Shown: positions 47,001 to 54,881 of the stretch, piece by piece | How the letters are laid out: every line of letters begins with the position of its first letter | Numbering within the stretch: position 1 is the stretch's first letter | Origin: Candidatus Zhuqueibacterota bacterium | GTDB taxonomy: Bacteria; Zhuqueibacterota; Zhuqueibacteria; Zhuqueibacterales; Zhuqueibacteraceae | Length of the DNA: 62,339 nt | Assembly (NCBI GenBank): GCA_003576975.1 | Contig: QEVD01000020.1 | Span: 1-62,339 of the forward strand | Direction: 5' to 3' | Translations under genes and position numbers: made by a program | The notes under the pieces: model-generated | The model's input: the letters and a program-made list of their open reading frames with translations, nothing else | What the model was told of the DNA's origin: nothing | Databases searched by the model: none

Positions 47001-47147
47001 AATCTGCACCTGCACGTTGGTCACGTCTGGAAACGCATCAATGGGAATGTGGGTGAGCGACCAATAGCCGAGGCCGGCCATAAGAATGACGAGGCAGAAG
47101 ATTAGCAAAGGCTGTTTGAGCGAGAATGCAATGAGACGATTGATCAT
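44070..47147 (-). CDS. RND heavy-metal efflux pump, CzcA-type
   Basis: A complete 1025-residue HME-RND pump. It starts [49 protein letters not shown]. Helix 4 reads [25 protein letters not shown], the DFG-x3-DGA-x3-VEN pattern of pumps for divalent metals such as Zn, Co, Cd or Ni. The end [20 protein letters not shown] is intact, unlike the other pump in this window. The gene is the last of efflux operon 2, after a P-type ATPase and an Fe-S metallochaperone. The adaptor and channel for it are probably the proteins encoded at 50560-53116. Confidence 0.92.
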   Translation of the reverse strand: [1025 protein letters not shown]

Positions 47148-47181
47148 GGATACTCCAAAAGTTTTTATGCAAAAATCAAAC

Positions 47182-47655
47182 TTACAAAAGGTTTTGTTCT
47201 TTCATGGCGCGCGCTTGTTTGATGACCTTAGCGATGGCTCCCAAACAACAACCGCCGCTGGGATTCATCTCTTCACAATGGCACTCGCCGGCCCGCACGC
47301 GTTGCTTGATCAGGTTTTGAATTTGCGTATCGCCAGTGTGACGAATGTCATCGCGAACCGCTCGGCGATCATAACCAAAGCAGTAGCACAGCGGAATCGG
47401 GTCTTCGGTCTCTTTGATGCCGACGCGCACCGTGAGCATGTCTTTGGCAATGAGGTGATCACCCAACGCCGACACGTACACGGTATCACAATCCGGCGCA
47501 TCGCAGAAGTAATAAGGCTGCGGCGTTAAACTGGTTTTGAGTTCCGGTTTGATCAAACTCTCAACCGTCTTCTTCGGAACGGGCCTGGTGATTTGCCCGT
47601 TCATCGGACAGGCCGGTATATCGCCCGTGTGTGGAATGATGCAGCAATTTGACAT
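47182..47655 (-). CDS. CopZ-like iron-sulfur metallochaperone
   Basis: A 157-residue cysteine-rich protein. CCIIPHTGDIPACPMNGQ at the start and YYFCDAPDCDTVYV in the middle supply cysteines for a zinc site. IPLCYCFGYDRRAVRDDI and CHCEEMNPSGGCCLGAI carry the cysteines of the [2Fe-2S] cluster. This arrangement is known from the N-terminal domain of Archaeoglobus CopZ, a copper chaperone with redox activity. It has no HMA domain here. In this operon it could reduce or hand metal to the P-type ATPase. It lies 34 nt before the RND gene. Confidence 0.82.
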   Translation of the reverse strand: MSNCCIIPHTGDIPACPMNGQITRPVPKKTVESLIKPELKTSLTPQPYYFCDAPDCDTVYVSALGDHLIAKDMLTVRVGIKETEDPIPLCYCFGYDRRAVRDDIRHTGDTQIQNLIKQRVRAGECHCEEMNPSGGCCLGAIAKVIKQARAMKEQNLL

Positions 47656-47684
47656 AAAGTTTTCCTGCGATATTTATGCTCTTG

Positions 47685-48278
47685 CTAAAGCCAACGGCAC
47701 GTTCTTTGACAATACTTTTGATATTCTTCGCCGTGTGTTTGGCGCAAATATTCTTCTTCAAGCCGAACTTGGATTTGCATCAATGCGTCGCCTAATAGAA
47801 GCGTGGCGAATGTAACCGCATTCGACAGGATTAGAAAGAATCCGAGTAAGGTGACTCGCATACCTAGGAAGATTGGGTTGCGTGATATTCCAAAGATGCC
47901 TTGCGTGACAAGCGTTGTTTTGTTGCTGGCATCAATCCCAATGCGCCACGAGTTGCCCATTTGCGCTTGCGCGAGCAACGTCCAGATGAGTGAGACAATC
48001 AATAATCCTATACCAATCAACACCAGTGCGGGTTTTTCAAGCCAATGAATCGGCGTCAAATATTGATACGCTTCGCTCGAGATCGAATACAGCATGACGA
48101 CCAATGCGATGGCAACAAGTGTGAGCCGAAAGAGCATGCCGATAAAATCATGCGCGTTGTCGGTCTTGCCGAGCTTGTAGGGATTGATGCCCGTTCTTTT
48201 CCAAACCATGTACGAGCGCCAGAAAAAAGCAGCGGCAAAATACATAAGCAGATAAGCAGGCAAGAAATATCGCAACAT
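47685..48278 (-). CDS. Isoprenylcysteine carboxyl methyltransferase-like membrane protein
   Basis: A 197-residue protein with four or five helices. The C-terminal segment GIFGISRNPIFLGMRVTLLGFFLIL followed by VRLEEEYLRQTHGEEYQKYCQRTCRW is the ICMT/PEMT-like SAM-binding signature (R-N-P-x-Y/F, and E-E-x-L). These proteins methylate lipids or carboxylates at the membrane. Members often occur in metal-efflux operons with unknown role. The gene ends 29 nt before the CopZ-like gene and starts 10 nt after the ATPase gene. Confidence 0.82.
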   Translation of the reverse strand: MLRYFLPAYLLMYFAAAFFWRSYMVWKRTGINPYKLGKTDNAHDFIGMLFRLTLVAIALVVMLYSISSEAYQYLTPIHWLEKPALVLIGIGLLIVSLIWTLLAQAQMGNSWRIGIDASNKTTLVTQGIFGISRNPIFLGMRVTLLGFFLILSNAVTFATLLLGDALMQIQVRLEEEYLRQTHGEEYQKYCQRTCRWL

Positions 48279-48288
48279 TGCAGCTCCT

Positions 48289-50409
48289 TTAACTTTTCAG
48301 CATGCGCAAACCGTTGCCAATCACCGCGAATTCGCTCACTTCATGCGCGAGCACGGCAATGGGCAAGGTGAAAATTCCAGTGAGTGCGCCGATAACCAGC
48401 GTGACGATCACAATAATCGACAGCCAGAGATTTTGCCGAATGAGCTTTTGTGCGCGCCGGCTCAGTTGAAACGCTTCTTTTAATTTTGACAGATCATCCG
48501 CCATCAGCGCGACATCGGCGGTTTCGAGCGCGACATCGGTGCCTGCCGCGCCCATCGCGATGCCGACTGCCGCGGCGGCGAGCGCAGGCGCATCATTCAC
48601 GCCGTCACCGACCATCGCGACTTTGCCGTGGAGTTGCTGGAGTTCTTTGATTTTCGCGGTTTTGTCTTCGGGTTTAAGCTCCGCATAAAATTCGTCAATG
48701 CCCACTTCGTCGGCGATGGCTTTGGCGGTGGCGGTGTTGTCGCCGGTAAGCATGACAATTTTCTTCAAGCCAATTTCATGCAGCGCAGCAATGGCTTCAC
48801 GCGCATTCGGGCGCACTTCGTCGCGAATAGCCAGAACCCCGAGCAGCTTTTTCTCATTGCCAACAATGACAACGGTTTTGCCTGCTGCTTGTAATTGCGC
48901 AATCGTTTCACGGTGGGCGTTGAAATCGTCGCGATGTGAATTTTCAAAGAAACTCGGTTTGGCGACGAAGATGGTTTCGCCATTAATCTGCGCGCGCAGG
49001 CCCGCACCGGTGAGCGCCTCAAAATCTTGCGGCTCGGTGGTCATCACTTCATCGAATTGGGCGCGTCGCAGAATCGCTTTCGCCAGCGGATGCTCGGAAC
49101 GTTTTTCTGCAGAAGCCGCAAGCGCCAAAAGATGTCGCGGTGTGGTTCCATTCAGTGGCACGATGTCGGTGACCTCCGGCGTACCGCGCGTCAACGTGCC
49201 GGTCTTGTCAAGGCACAAAACTTTGGTCGCCGCAAGCTGCTCCACATACACGCCGCCTTTAATGAGCACACCGCGTCGACTCGCGGTGCCGATGGCCGCC
49301 ACAATGGTGATGGGTACAGAAATCACCAGCGCACACGGCGCAGCCGAAACCATAAACACCGTCGCGCGAATTGCCCATGTCCCCCATGCTGCTCCCAAAA
49401 GCGGCGGCACAAGCGCGATCAGCGCACCGATGACGAAAACCGACGGACTGTATTTGCGGCCAAAGCGGTCGATGAGTTTTTGGCCTTCGCCTTTTTCCTC
49501 TTGCGCTTCTTCCACCATGTCTATGATGCGCGAGATGGTATTGTCCTGAAAAGTTTTGGTGGCTTCCACTTCCAGCGCGCCGGTCTCGTTGATCGTACCA
49601 GCAAAAATCAGATCGCCCTCGCGCTTTTCAACGGGAATGGATTCACCCGTAACGGACGCTTCATTGAGACTGGAACGGCCTTTTTTGATGAGGCCATCCG
49701 TCGGAATCGCGCCGCCAGGTTTGATGATGAACCGGTCGCCGACGCGCAATTCTTCGGCAGGAATTTCAATCTCGTTGCCGTCGCGAATGACCAGCGCGGT
49801 TTTCGGGGTCAAATCCATCAACGCGCGGATGGCGCTGCGCGTGCGCTCTTCGGTGTAGCCCTCTGCGGCTTCGGAAATCGAATAGAGAAAGACCAGCGTC
49901 GCTGCTTCTGCCGGTTGTCCCAAAATAAAAGCGACGATGGCAGCGACACTCATCAACATTTCGATGCCGACGGCAAATTCCGCCACAAATTCCTGAATGG
50001 CCTCGCGACCGAAGAAATAGCCGCCAGTGATGACGGCGATGCCGTAGATGAAGTAAGCTGGAATAGTCGGCAGCACGCCAACTTTTTCCAAAAGAAATGC
50101 AATGCCAAGCAAGAGGCCGGAAATAGCGGAAGTAATGACTTTGGGATTCTTCCACGGCTTTGGCAGTTCAGCGATTTCGCGACTTTCGCTCACCGGAAAG
50201 CCCAGTGCCTCAAGTTTGTGTTTGAGTGTTTCGGGCGGCAGCAGCTCAGTATCAACTATTGCCGCCACTTTTGCGGCGCTGCTGTAGATTTTCAACTCTT
50301 GCAGGCCAGGCAATTTTTCAAGCCCGCGACGAATTTGCGCGGCCTCGTTCTCGCAGTCGAGATTGCGCACGCGCCATTCGATATGCGTGACTTCTCTTGT
50401 ATGACTCAT
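48289..50409 (-). CDS. Heavy-metal P1B-type ATPase with APC motif
   Basis: A 706-residue ATP-driven metal exporter. The N-terminal ferredoxin-like domain has WRVRNLDCENEAAQIRRGL with only one Cys, so it lacks the CxxC of copper pumps. The membrane metal site reads SAAPCALVIS, an APC variant of CPC seen in pumps for Zn, Cd or Co. The phosphorylation site is DKTGTLT, followed by the HP motif SEHPLA, TGDN and VGDGVNDAPAL. TGES lies in the actuator. Substrate is likely a divalent metal, in line with the CzcA-type pump in the same operon. It follows a 28-residue peptide gene. Confidence 0.9.
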   Translation of the reverse strand: MSHTREVTHIEWRVRNLDCENEAAQIRRGLEKLPGLQELKIYSSAAKVAAIVDTELLPPETLKHKLEALGFPVSESREIAELPKPWKNPKVITSAISGLLLGIAFLLEKVGVLPTIPAYFIYGIAVITGGYFFGREAIQEFVAEFAVGIEMLMSVAAIVAFILGQPAEAATLVFLYSISEAAEGYTEERTRSAIRALMDLTPKTALVIRDGNEIEIPAEELRVGDRFIIKPGGAIPTDGLIKKGRSSLNEASVTGESIPVEKREGDLIFAGTINETGALEVEATKTFQDNTISRIIDMVEEAQEEKGEGQKLIDRFGRKYSPSVFVIGALIALVPPLLGAAWGTWAIRATVFMVSAAPCALVISVPITIVAAIGTASRRGVLIKGGVYVEQLAATKVLCLDKTGTLTRGTPEVTDIVPLNGTTPRHLLALAASAEKRSEHPLAKAILRRAQFDEVMTTEPQDFEALTGAGLRAQINGETIFVAKPSFFENSHRDDFNAHRETIAQLQAAGKTVVIVGNEKKLLGVLAIRDEVRPNAREAIAALHEIGLKKIVMLTGDNTATAKAIADEVGIDEFYAELKPEDKTAKIKELQQLHGKVAMVGDGVNDAPALAAAAVGIAMGAAGTDVALETADVALMADDLSKLKEAFQLSRRAQKLIRQNLWLSIIVIVTLVIGALTGIFTLPIAVLAHEVSEFAVIGNGLRMLKS

Positions 50410-50454
50410 TTTTCATCCTATTCCGAATTTTCAATAACCGACTTCACATGCGCC

Positions 50455-50541
50455 TCAGCAAGACTGCGCGAGAACCGCAATAATTGCGAGAATGGCAACA
50501 ACGCCGACCGCGGCCAAGAGAACAATGATTTTTTGCTTCAT
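50455..50541 (-). CDS. 28-residue single-helix membrane peptide
   Basis: A very short gene between the adaptor and ATPase genes. After MKQK it is one hydrophobic helix rich in Val, Ile, Leu and Ala, ending AQSC. AAGGGTGG lies about 5 bases before the ATG, a good ribosome site. The gap between the two large genes (about 150 bp) is otherwise unexplained, in an operon with tight spacing. Small helices like this often bind and tune P-type ATPases or RND pumps; here that is inference from position only. Confidence 0.6.
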   Translation of the reverse strand: MKQKIIVLLAAVGVVAILAIIAVLAQSC

Positions 50542-50559
50542 GATGCCACCCTTTGCATA

Positions 50560-51828
50560 TTAATGTTCTTCTCCAAAAGTTTCTTTCGCCAACTCCGATT
50601 TCAAAAAGAACCCACCGCGCGCGACGATGCGTTCGCCCGTCGCGAGGCCGTCGAGCACTTCGACAATCTCGTGGGTCTCCACGCCGGTGCGCACTTCGCG
50701 CTTCTCAAAAGTTGAATCATTGAGCGCGACGAAAACGAAATGTCTTTCGGTTTCGCCGAGCATGGCGCTGGCCGGAACTTTAATCGTGCTGCCGCCAAGC
50801 TCGGTGGTGAGATGCACGCTGGCAAACATTTCGGGCTTGAGCTTGCCGCTTGGATTTTTCACGGCGAGCCGTGCTTTCACGGTGCGGGTTTGCGCATCGA
50901 CGACGCCAAAAATTTCGGTCAACGTGGCGGAAAACATTTCGCGCGGATAGGGCGAGACTTCGACTTGCGCTTTCATGCCTTTATGAACGCGCGGCAAATC
51001 CTGCTCGTAAATATCGGCGAGCACCCACAACGTTGAGAGATCGGCAAGCTCAAACAAATGCGCGCCCAATTCGACGAATTGGCCTTGCACGACTTCAGCG
51101 TTGAGCACCGCACCAGCAAACGGCGCGCGCACGTGCAAATGGCTCAGCGGTTCTTTAGCGGTTTCCAGTTGGCGCAAATCAGCTTCACTCAATCCGGCGA
51201 CTTCCAATTTGCTGCGCGCCGAGAGCAAAATGGTTTTTGCCGTCGATTGATCGGGGCTTTCACTGCCGAAGCGTTGCGTGCGTTCGATAGCCTGCAAATA
51301 TTCCATCTGCATGGCGAGAAAATCCTGGCTGAAAACTTCGGCGAGAGCTTGTCCGGCGCTCACGCGTTCGCCGGCAAACGCCGAAACTATTTCCACGCGG
51401 CCTGCAAGCCGCGCGGTGATCTCGGCGCGACGGCGTTCATTGAGCATCACTTTGCCGGTCAATGTCAATGGAATCGGCACGGAGCTTTCTTTGACCTCGG
51501 CGGTTTCGAGATGAATGTGAAAAAGCTGATGTTTGGTCAAGGTCACGACCGTGGCATTTTCATCGTGAGGCGCAGCGGCTTGATGTGGATGCTCTTCGGT
51601 TTTCCGGCCATCGCAACTTGTTGCCCCCACAAGCAACGCGACAAAAAAAAGTTCGCTGATTTGCCGGGAAAACAATCGTTGGCGGTAAAAGCAAAAGACT
51701 TTATGCAAATACGCAAAGTCGCAGAGATTTCGCAAAGAAAACCCCAACGAGCGCAGCCCTTGCGTTTCCTTGGCGTCTTTGCGTCTCCGCGTGCAGCTTT
51801 TTTCTTTTTGAGTATGATTGACATTCAT
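50560..51828 (-). CDS. RND efflux periplasmic adaptor (CzcB-like) lipoprotein
   Basis: An adaptor of about 350 mature residues. LFFVALLVGATSC followed by DGRKTEEHPHQ is a lipoprotein signal, with His residues just after. RVEIVSAFAGERVSAGQALAEVFSQDFLAMQMEYLQA is the lipoyl/hairpin part, and LWVLADIYEQDLPRVHKGM and ASVHLTTELGGSTIKVPASAML follow in order. The start is uncertain. The ATG at 51828 lies 5 nt after the channel gene's stop but makes a 70-residue leader that is mostly translated repeat DNA (KSCTRRRKDAKETQ). A TTG at about 51708, starting HKVFCFYRQRL, gives a normal lipoprotein leader. The repeat seems to have landed in the 5' end of the gene. Confidence 0.82.
   Translation of the reverse strand: MNVNHTQKEKSCTRRRKDAKETQGLRSLGFSLRNLCDFAYLHKVFCFYRQRLFSRQISELFFVALLVGATSCDGRKTEEHPHQAAAPHDENATVVTLTKHQLFHIHLETAEVKESSVPIPLTLTGKVMLNERRRAEITARLAGRVEIVSAFAGERVSAGQALAEVFSQDFLAMQMEYLQAIERTQRFGSESPDQSTAKTILLSARSKLEVAGLSEADLRQLETAKEPLSHLHVRAPFAGAVLNAEVVQGQFVELGAHLFELADLSTLWVLADIYEQDLPRVHKGMKAQVEVSPYPREMFSATLTEIFGVVDAQTRTVKARLAVKNPSGKLKPEMFASVHLTTELGGSTIKVPASAMLGETERHFVFVALNDSTFEKREVRTGVETHEIVEVLDGLATGERIVARGGFFLKSELAKETFGEEH
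51695..51805. repeat. Dispersed repeat of GCAAAGACGCCAAGG type
   Basis: The minus strand carries GCAGAGACGCAAAGACGCC-like sequence near 51770-51800 and the plus strand reads GACTTTATGCAAATACGCAAAGTCGCAGAGATTTCGCAAAG-like sequence near 51700-51740 in inverted relation. The two arms can pair imperfectly. A degenerate relative lies at 56815-56905 (CGAAGCCACAGAGAGTTCCC, then GCGTCTTTGTCTCG). The type is common as an intergenic element in some bacteria. Confidence 0.55.
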
Positions 51829-51832
51829 TGAG

Positions 51833-53116
51833 TTATTCCTGCAATTGATTGAGATCAAAAATTTCACCGGCGGTTTCCAAATCAGCACAGGCGGCGAGAT
51901 AATTGAAAATGGCGCGACTTTTTTCCAAACGGGCTTGCCGCGCAGTACGGTAAATGTCCAGTAAATCCGTGAGCGACAATTGGCCGGATTGATATGCTGC
52001 GACTGCAGCATTCACCGCGTTTTCTGATTCCGGCAACACGACGTCGTGAAATTCCACAACTTGCTTTTCCGCCGTTTCGACCGCTGCGAATGCGACTTCA
52101 AAATTGCGGCGCAACTGTTGCTCGAAATAAGCCAACTGCGTCTCCGCCGCGGCCAATTCTGCCTGCGCCATTTGCGCTTCACCTTTCGGCGCGGCGCGAT
52201 TGAACAATGGCAGGCTGATGCTTGCTTCGATGCCGAAAGCGTTCACGGTTTCACCAGCCGGTCGCGCGGCAGTGAATGGCGGATTTTCCGCGACGCGCTG
52301 AAACGAGGCGCCGAGCGAAAAATCCGGTCGACCGACAAGCTGCGCCAATCGCAACGCACGACGTTGGCGCTCAACCGTTGCGATGAAGATTTGGCGGAGG
52401 TTTGATTTTGGGAAGATATAGATCGAATCGCGTGGGAGGGTGAAAGGCGCGAACGCCAATGAATCGCTCAATTGCAGCGGTTGAGGACTTTGGCGGCCAA
52501 GCAGAAGATCGAGCTTTGAGCGCGCAACGATTTGCTCCTGCTGCACGGCAGCCAACTCGCTGCGGCCACGTCCCAACTCAATTCGGCTGCGCACAACGTC
52601 AACGTAACTCGCCGCGCCGCTTTGATAGCGTTGAGTGAGCAAGCGTTGCAAGTCGTCGAGCAGTTGCACGGCAAATTGTTGGCCGGTGAAATTTTCATTC
52701 GCCAAAAGGTTTTCATAATAACGCTTCTTGACTTCCGCCGCGAGCAAGACGCGCAGCCGCGCCAATTGCAACTCGGCAATTTGACGATCAGCAATCGCGA
52801 CAGCTTTACGGCTGCCGCGCTTTCCTGGAAATTCAAAACCCTGGCTCAGGCCGAGTTCGATTTCATTGACTGCGGCAACATCGAAACCAATCTCGTTGAA
52901 GCGAAAAAAAACTTCAGCAGGCGGCAGCGCACCAGCAAGCGCGTTGCGGCCTTGTTCGGCGGCAATTTCTTGCTGGGCGATGGCGATCTGCAGATTTTGC
53001 TGCAGCGCCAAATCGAGGGCTTGCTGCAAAGAAAGTCTCTCCTGAGCACCGGCGTTTTCAAGCAACAACAAAAAAGAAAACAGCACGGCACCGCAGGAAC
53101 GCAAAAATAGAAACAC
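51833..53116 (-). CDS. TolC-family outer-membrane efflux protein (CzcC-like)
   Basis: A 427-residue channel protein with signal peptide (FSFLLLLENAGAQ). RLSLQQALDLALQQNLQIAIAQQEIAAEQG is the OEP opening. GLSQGFEFPGKRGSRKAVAIADRQIAEL and LLTQRYQSGAASYVDVVRSRIELG are the first helix pair, and VAAYQSGQLSLTDLLDIYRTARQARLE the conserved end of the second. It should form the outer-membrane exit for the CzcA-type pump. It is followed by the adaptor gene and preceded by the Cys-rich small protein gene. Confidence 0.9.
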   Translation of the reverse strand: MFLFLRSCGAVLFSFLLLLENAGAQERLSLQQALDLALQQNLQIAIAQQEIAAEQGRNALAGALPPAEVFFRFNEIGFDVAAVNEIELGLSQGFEFPGKRGSRKAVAIADRQIAELQLARLRVLLAAEVKKRYYENLLANENFTGQQFAVQLLDDLQRLLTQRYQSGAASYVDVVRSRIELGRGRSELAAVQQEQIVARSKLDLLLGRQSPQPLQLSDSLAFAPFTLPRDSIYIFPKSNLRQIFIATVERQRRALRLAQLVGRPDFSLGASFQRVAENPPFTAARPAGETVNAFGIEASISLPLFNRAAPKGEAQMAQAELAAAETQLAYFEQQLRRNFEVAFAAVETAEKQVVEFHDVVLPESENAVNAAVAAYQSGQLSLTDLLDIYRTARQARLEKSRAIFNYLAACADLETAGEIFDLNQLQE

Positions 53117-53190
53117 GTTCCGGTTCCTTTCTAAACAAAAAACAGAATGTTCAACACTTGGAATAATATCTGGGAACTCAACGAGGGAGA

Positions 53191-53535
53191 TTAAACACAG
53201 GGGGGATGATCAATCTCGTGGGGCGGCGCAGCAAAAAAATGTGACTCTTCAAACATGTGAAGTTGCGCGATATTCAATACCGCGGCTTGCAGATTTATCT
53301 GGGGAAAATTGATCAAAAGGTGGCACAAACATTGGCAAGAATCATTAGCGCCGCTGCTGGCCGCTGCCGGCGGCGACGAATGCGCGGCAAGCAGGCCACA
53401 CAACAGCGTCGTACAGTTTTCCTCGGAACCGCCTTGCAGGCAATCCACATCGCCGCAGAAAACCAGGCCAAGCAGTTGGCTCACCAGCGTCACGCATGCG
53501 AGATATGAACAAAATTTTCGTCTAGTCAAATTCAT
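53191..53535 (-). CDS. Small Cys-rich secreted protein at the head of efflux operon 2
   Basis: A 114-residue protein with a hydrophobic leader (KFCSYLACVTLVSQLLGLVFCG). The rest contains many cysteines (DVDCLQGG, ENCTTLLCGLL, NDSCQCLCHLL) and ends with histidines and a final Cys (HEIDHPPCV). It is likely a periplasmic metal-binding protein. I do not recognise a family. It is the first gene of the operon, like the His-rich protein in operon 1, though the two are not obviously homologous. Confidence 0.6.
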   Translation of the reverse strand: MNLTRRKFCSYLACVTLVSQLLGLVFCGDVDCLQGGSEENCTTLLCGLLAAHSSPPAAASSGANDSCQCLCHLLINFPQINLQAAVLNIAQLHMFEESHFFAAPPHEIDHPPCV

Positions 53536-53847
53536 GCGTGAAGATAGATGAAATGCGCGGAAAGCACAAGTTAATTTTCAGAAAGGAGAGCACGACAGAT
53601 TCCCTGTCGTGCTCTACGGAGGAATCGGCTCCCGCTGCCAGGAGAAGTTCAGCGCAAGCCGACATGAGGTTTAGGGGGAAGGGCTTGGGGATAATACTGC
53701 AATCTGCAATTTGCTTTCAACGGTACGTTTGTGACCGTGGCCGGCGGCTGTAATGCGTGCTGGCGCGCCACGTGACTTTTGCGATGGCCGATCGCCAATC
53801 CGGTTTGAGCCGGGCAGCGCGCAACGCTTTCATGCGCTGCCACAGAT
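53536..53847. other. Intergenic region before efflux operon 2
   Basis: About 310 bp. The left part should hold the promoter of the efflux operon, although no clear consensus is visible. A perfect hairpin lies at 53587-53615 and is listed separately. The remainder up to the end of the LysM gene shows no gene. Confidence 0.5.
53587..53615. terminator. Perfect 12-bp hairpin, possible terminator or regulatory stem
   Basis: AGAGCACGACAG (53587-53598) pairs exactly with CTGTCGTGCTCT (53604-53615) over a five-base loop. On the minus strand CCTTTCTGAAAATT follows, which is only weakly T-rich. It stands between the LysM membrane protein gene and the efflux operon, so it may end the first transcript or regulate the second. 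Confidence 0.5.
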
Positions 53848-54584
53848 TCACGCGCGGGTTTCCACTTCTGCGTTTTTTCTTAAGATTATCGACCGGCGAT
53901 CGTGAGGAAAATTTTGCCGTTTGTCATCCTCCTTCGATTTACTCTGCTCCGCATCGCGACGGCGATAAAAGTTGCTATCCTCGTCCTGCGCTTGCGCCAG
54001 TTCTTCCTGGCGGCGGCGATAAAGCACAAACGCGATCACGCCGCCGATCAAAACCAATCCCAAAATCAACCAGAACCAGGATAAGCCGCTCGAGGATTCC
54101 GGGCGCGGTTGCGAAACCAGTCTGACGGCGAACCCGCCGGCGGTGAATCAACACCGGCTACCGGCGTGGTATTGGGATTGCCGGTTGAAACCACGCTGGG
54201 CTCGGAACGAGAATACGCGCCGTTGTCCGGCGAAGCCTTTGCTGCCATTTGCTGCTGATCCACCAGAGAATTGACACTCGAAATCGTGCGCGCTTTGCGC
54301 AAATCTTGCATGACATTGGCGGCCGGCAGCAGAATTTTTTCGTCCGGCTCGATGTGATTGGGGTTCGGTGCACGGTTCACCAATGCCAGCTCGCGCCAGT
54401 AATCCGTATCGCCGTAATGTTCTTTGGCGAGCTTGCTGAGTGATTCGCCTTTTTGCACGTGGTGAACCTGCGGCGATTCGAGCCAGCGCAGACGGCTCAT
54501 GAGCAGGTTGTCATGCGCCATGACAAGCAGCAGGACGACGCCGCAAAAGGCCGTCAGCAAAACTTTCTTCATAACATCCTCCAA
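53848..54584 (-). pseudogene. LysM-domain protein with C-terminal membrane helix, interrupted by a frameshift
   Basis: The first frame (54584 down to 54066) encodes a signal-like helix (KKVLLTAFCGVVLLLVMA), then a LysM domain (HHVQKGESLSKLAKEHYGDTDYWRELALVNRAPNPNHIEPDEKILLPA), and a Ser/Pro-rich linker. It then runs into NRARNPRAAYPGSG and stop. Another frame from within the linker reads QPRPESSSGLSWFWLILGLVLIGGVIAFVLYRRRQEELAQAQ, a membrane helix with basic and charged tail, and continues to 53848. One extra base in the GGG run near 54140 would join the two. The protein would bind peptidoglycan and be anchored at both ends. It may be truncated in this strain or a sequencing indel. Confidence 0.7.
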
Positions 54585-54608
54585 AAAAAGTTAGGGTAGA
54601 AATTGGCT

Positions 54609-54881
54609 TCACATCGAAATCCTCCAACCGAGACGCGCGCCGAAGCGGCGCAGGCTGCGAAATAAAACCAACGCGACGCACGCCGACAAAATGCTAATGG
54701 CCAAAAATTTGTTATAGAGCGCAGGCACGGATTGACTGACAAGCGCGCCCGTGGCCGCGCCGATCATGCCGATGGCGTAATTCATCGCACGCCCGCGTTC
54801 ATGCGCACGATCACACAATGCAAAGGCATGGCCTAGTATCCAACCTAACAAGCATGAAAACAAAACAGGCAAAAGTGCCAT
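54609..54881 (-). CDS. Small membrane protein resembling GlsB/YeaQ-type stress proteins
   Basis: A 90-residue protein from the ATG at 54881, which has GGAGGATTGAC just before it; the frame opens earlier at 55052 but without a ribosome site. It has three hydrophobic helices (LLPVLFSCLLGWILGHAFAL, NYAIGMIGAATGALVSQSV, FLAISILSACVALVLF). The pattern recalls transglycosylase-associated (GlsB/YeaQ) proteins, but the match is loose. It lies directly downstream of the NtrC-type regulator gene and has a sigma-54-like promoter about 120 bp before it, so control by that regulator is plausible. The LysM gene follows by 24 nt. Confidence 0.65.
   Translation of the reverse strand: MALLPVLFSCLLGWILGHAFALCDRAHERGRAMNYAIGMIGAATGALVSQSVPALYNKFLAISILSACVALVLFRSLRRFGARLGWRISM

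Noticed and set aside
49027-50715. 562-residue plus-strand frame opposite the P-type ATPase
   Set aside because: It is antisense to a clearly conserved ATPase and adaptor; composition is typical of a shadow frame.
53587-53615. Transposon end
   Set aside because: The hairpin is compact with a 5-base loop, and no transposase gene or second end is visible.
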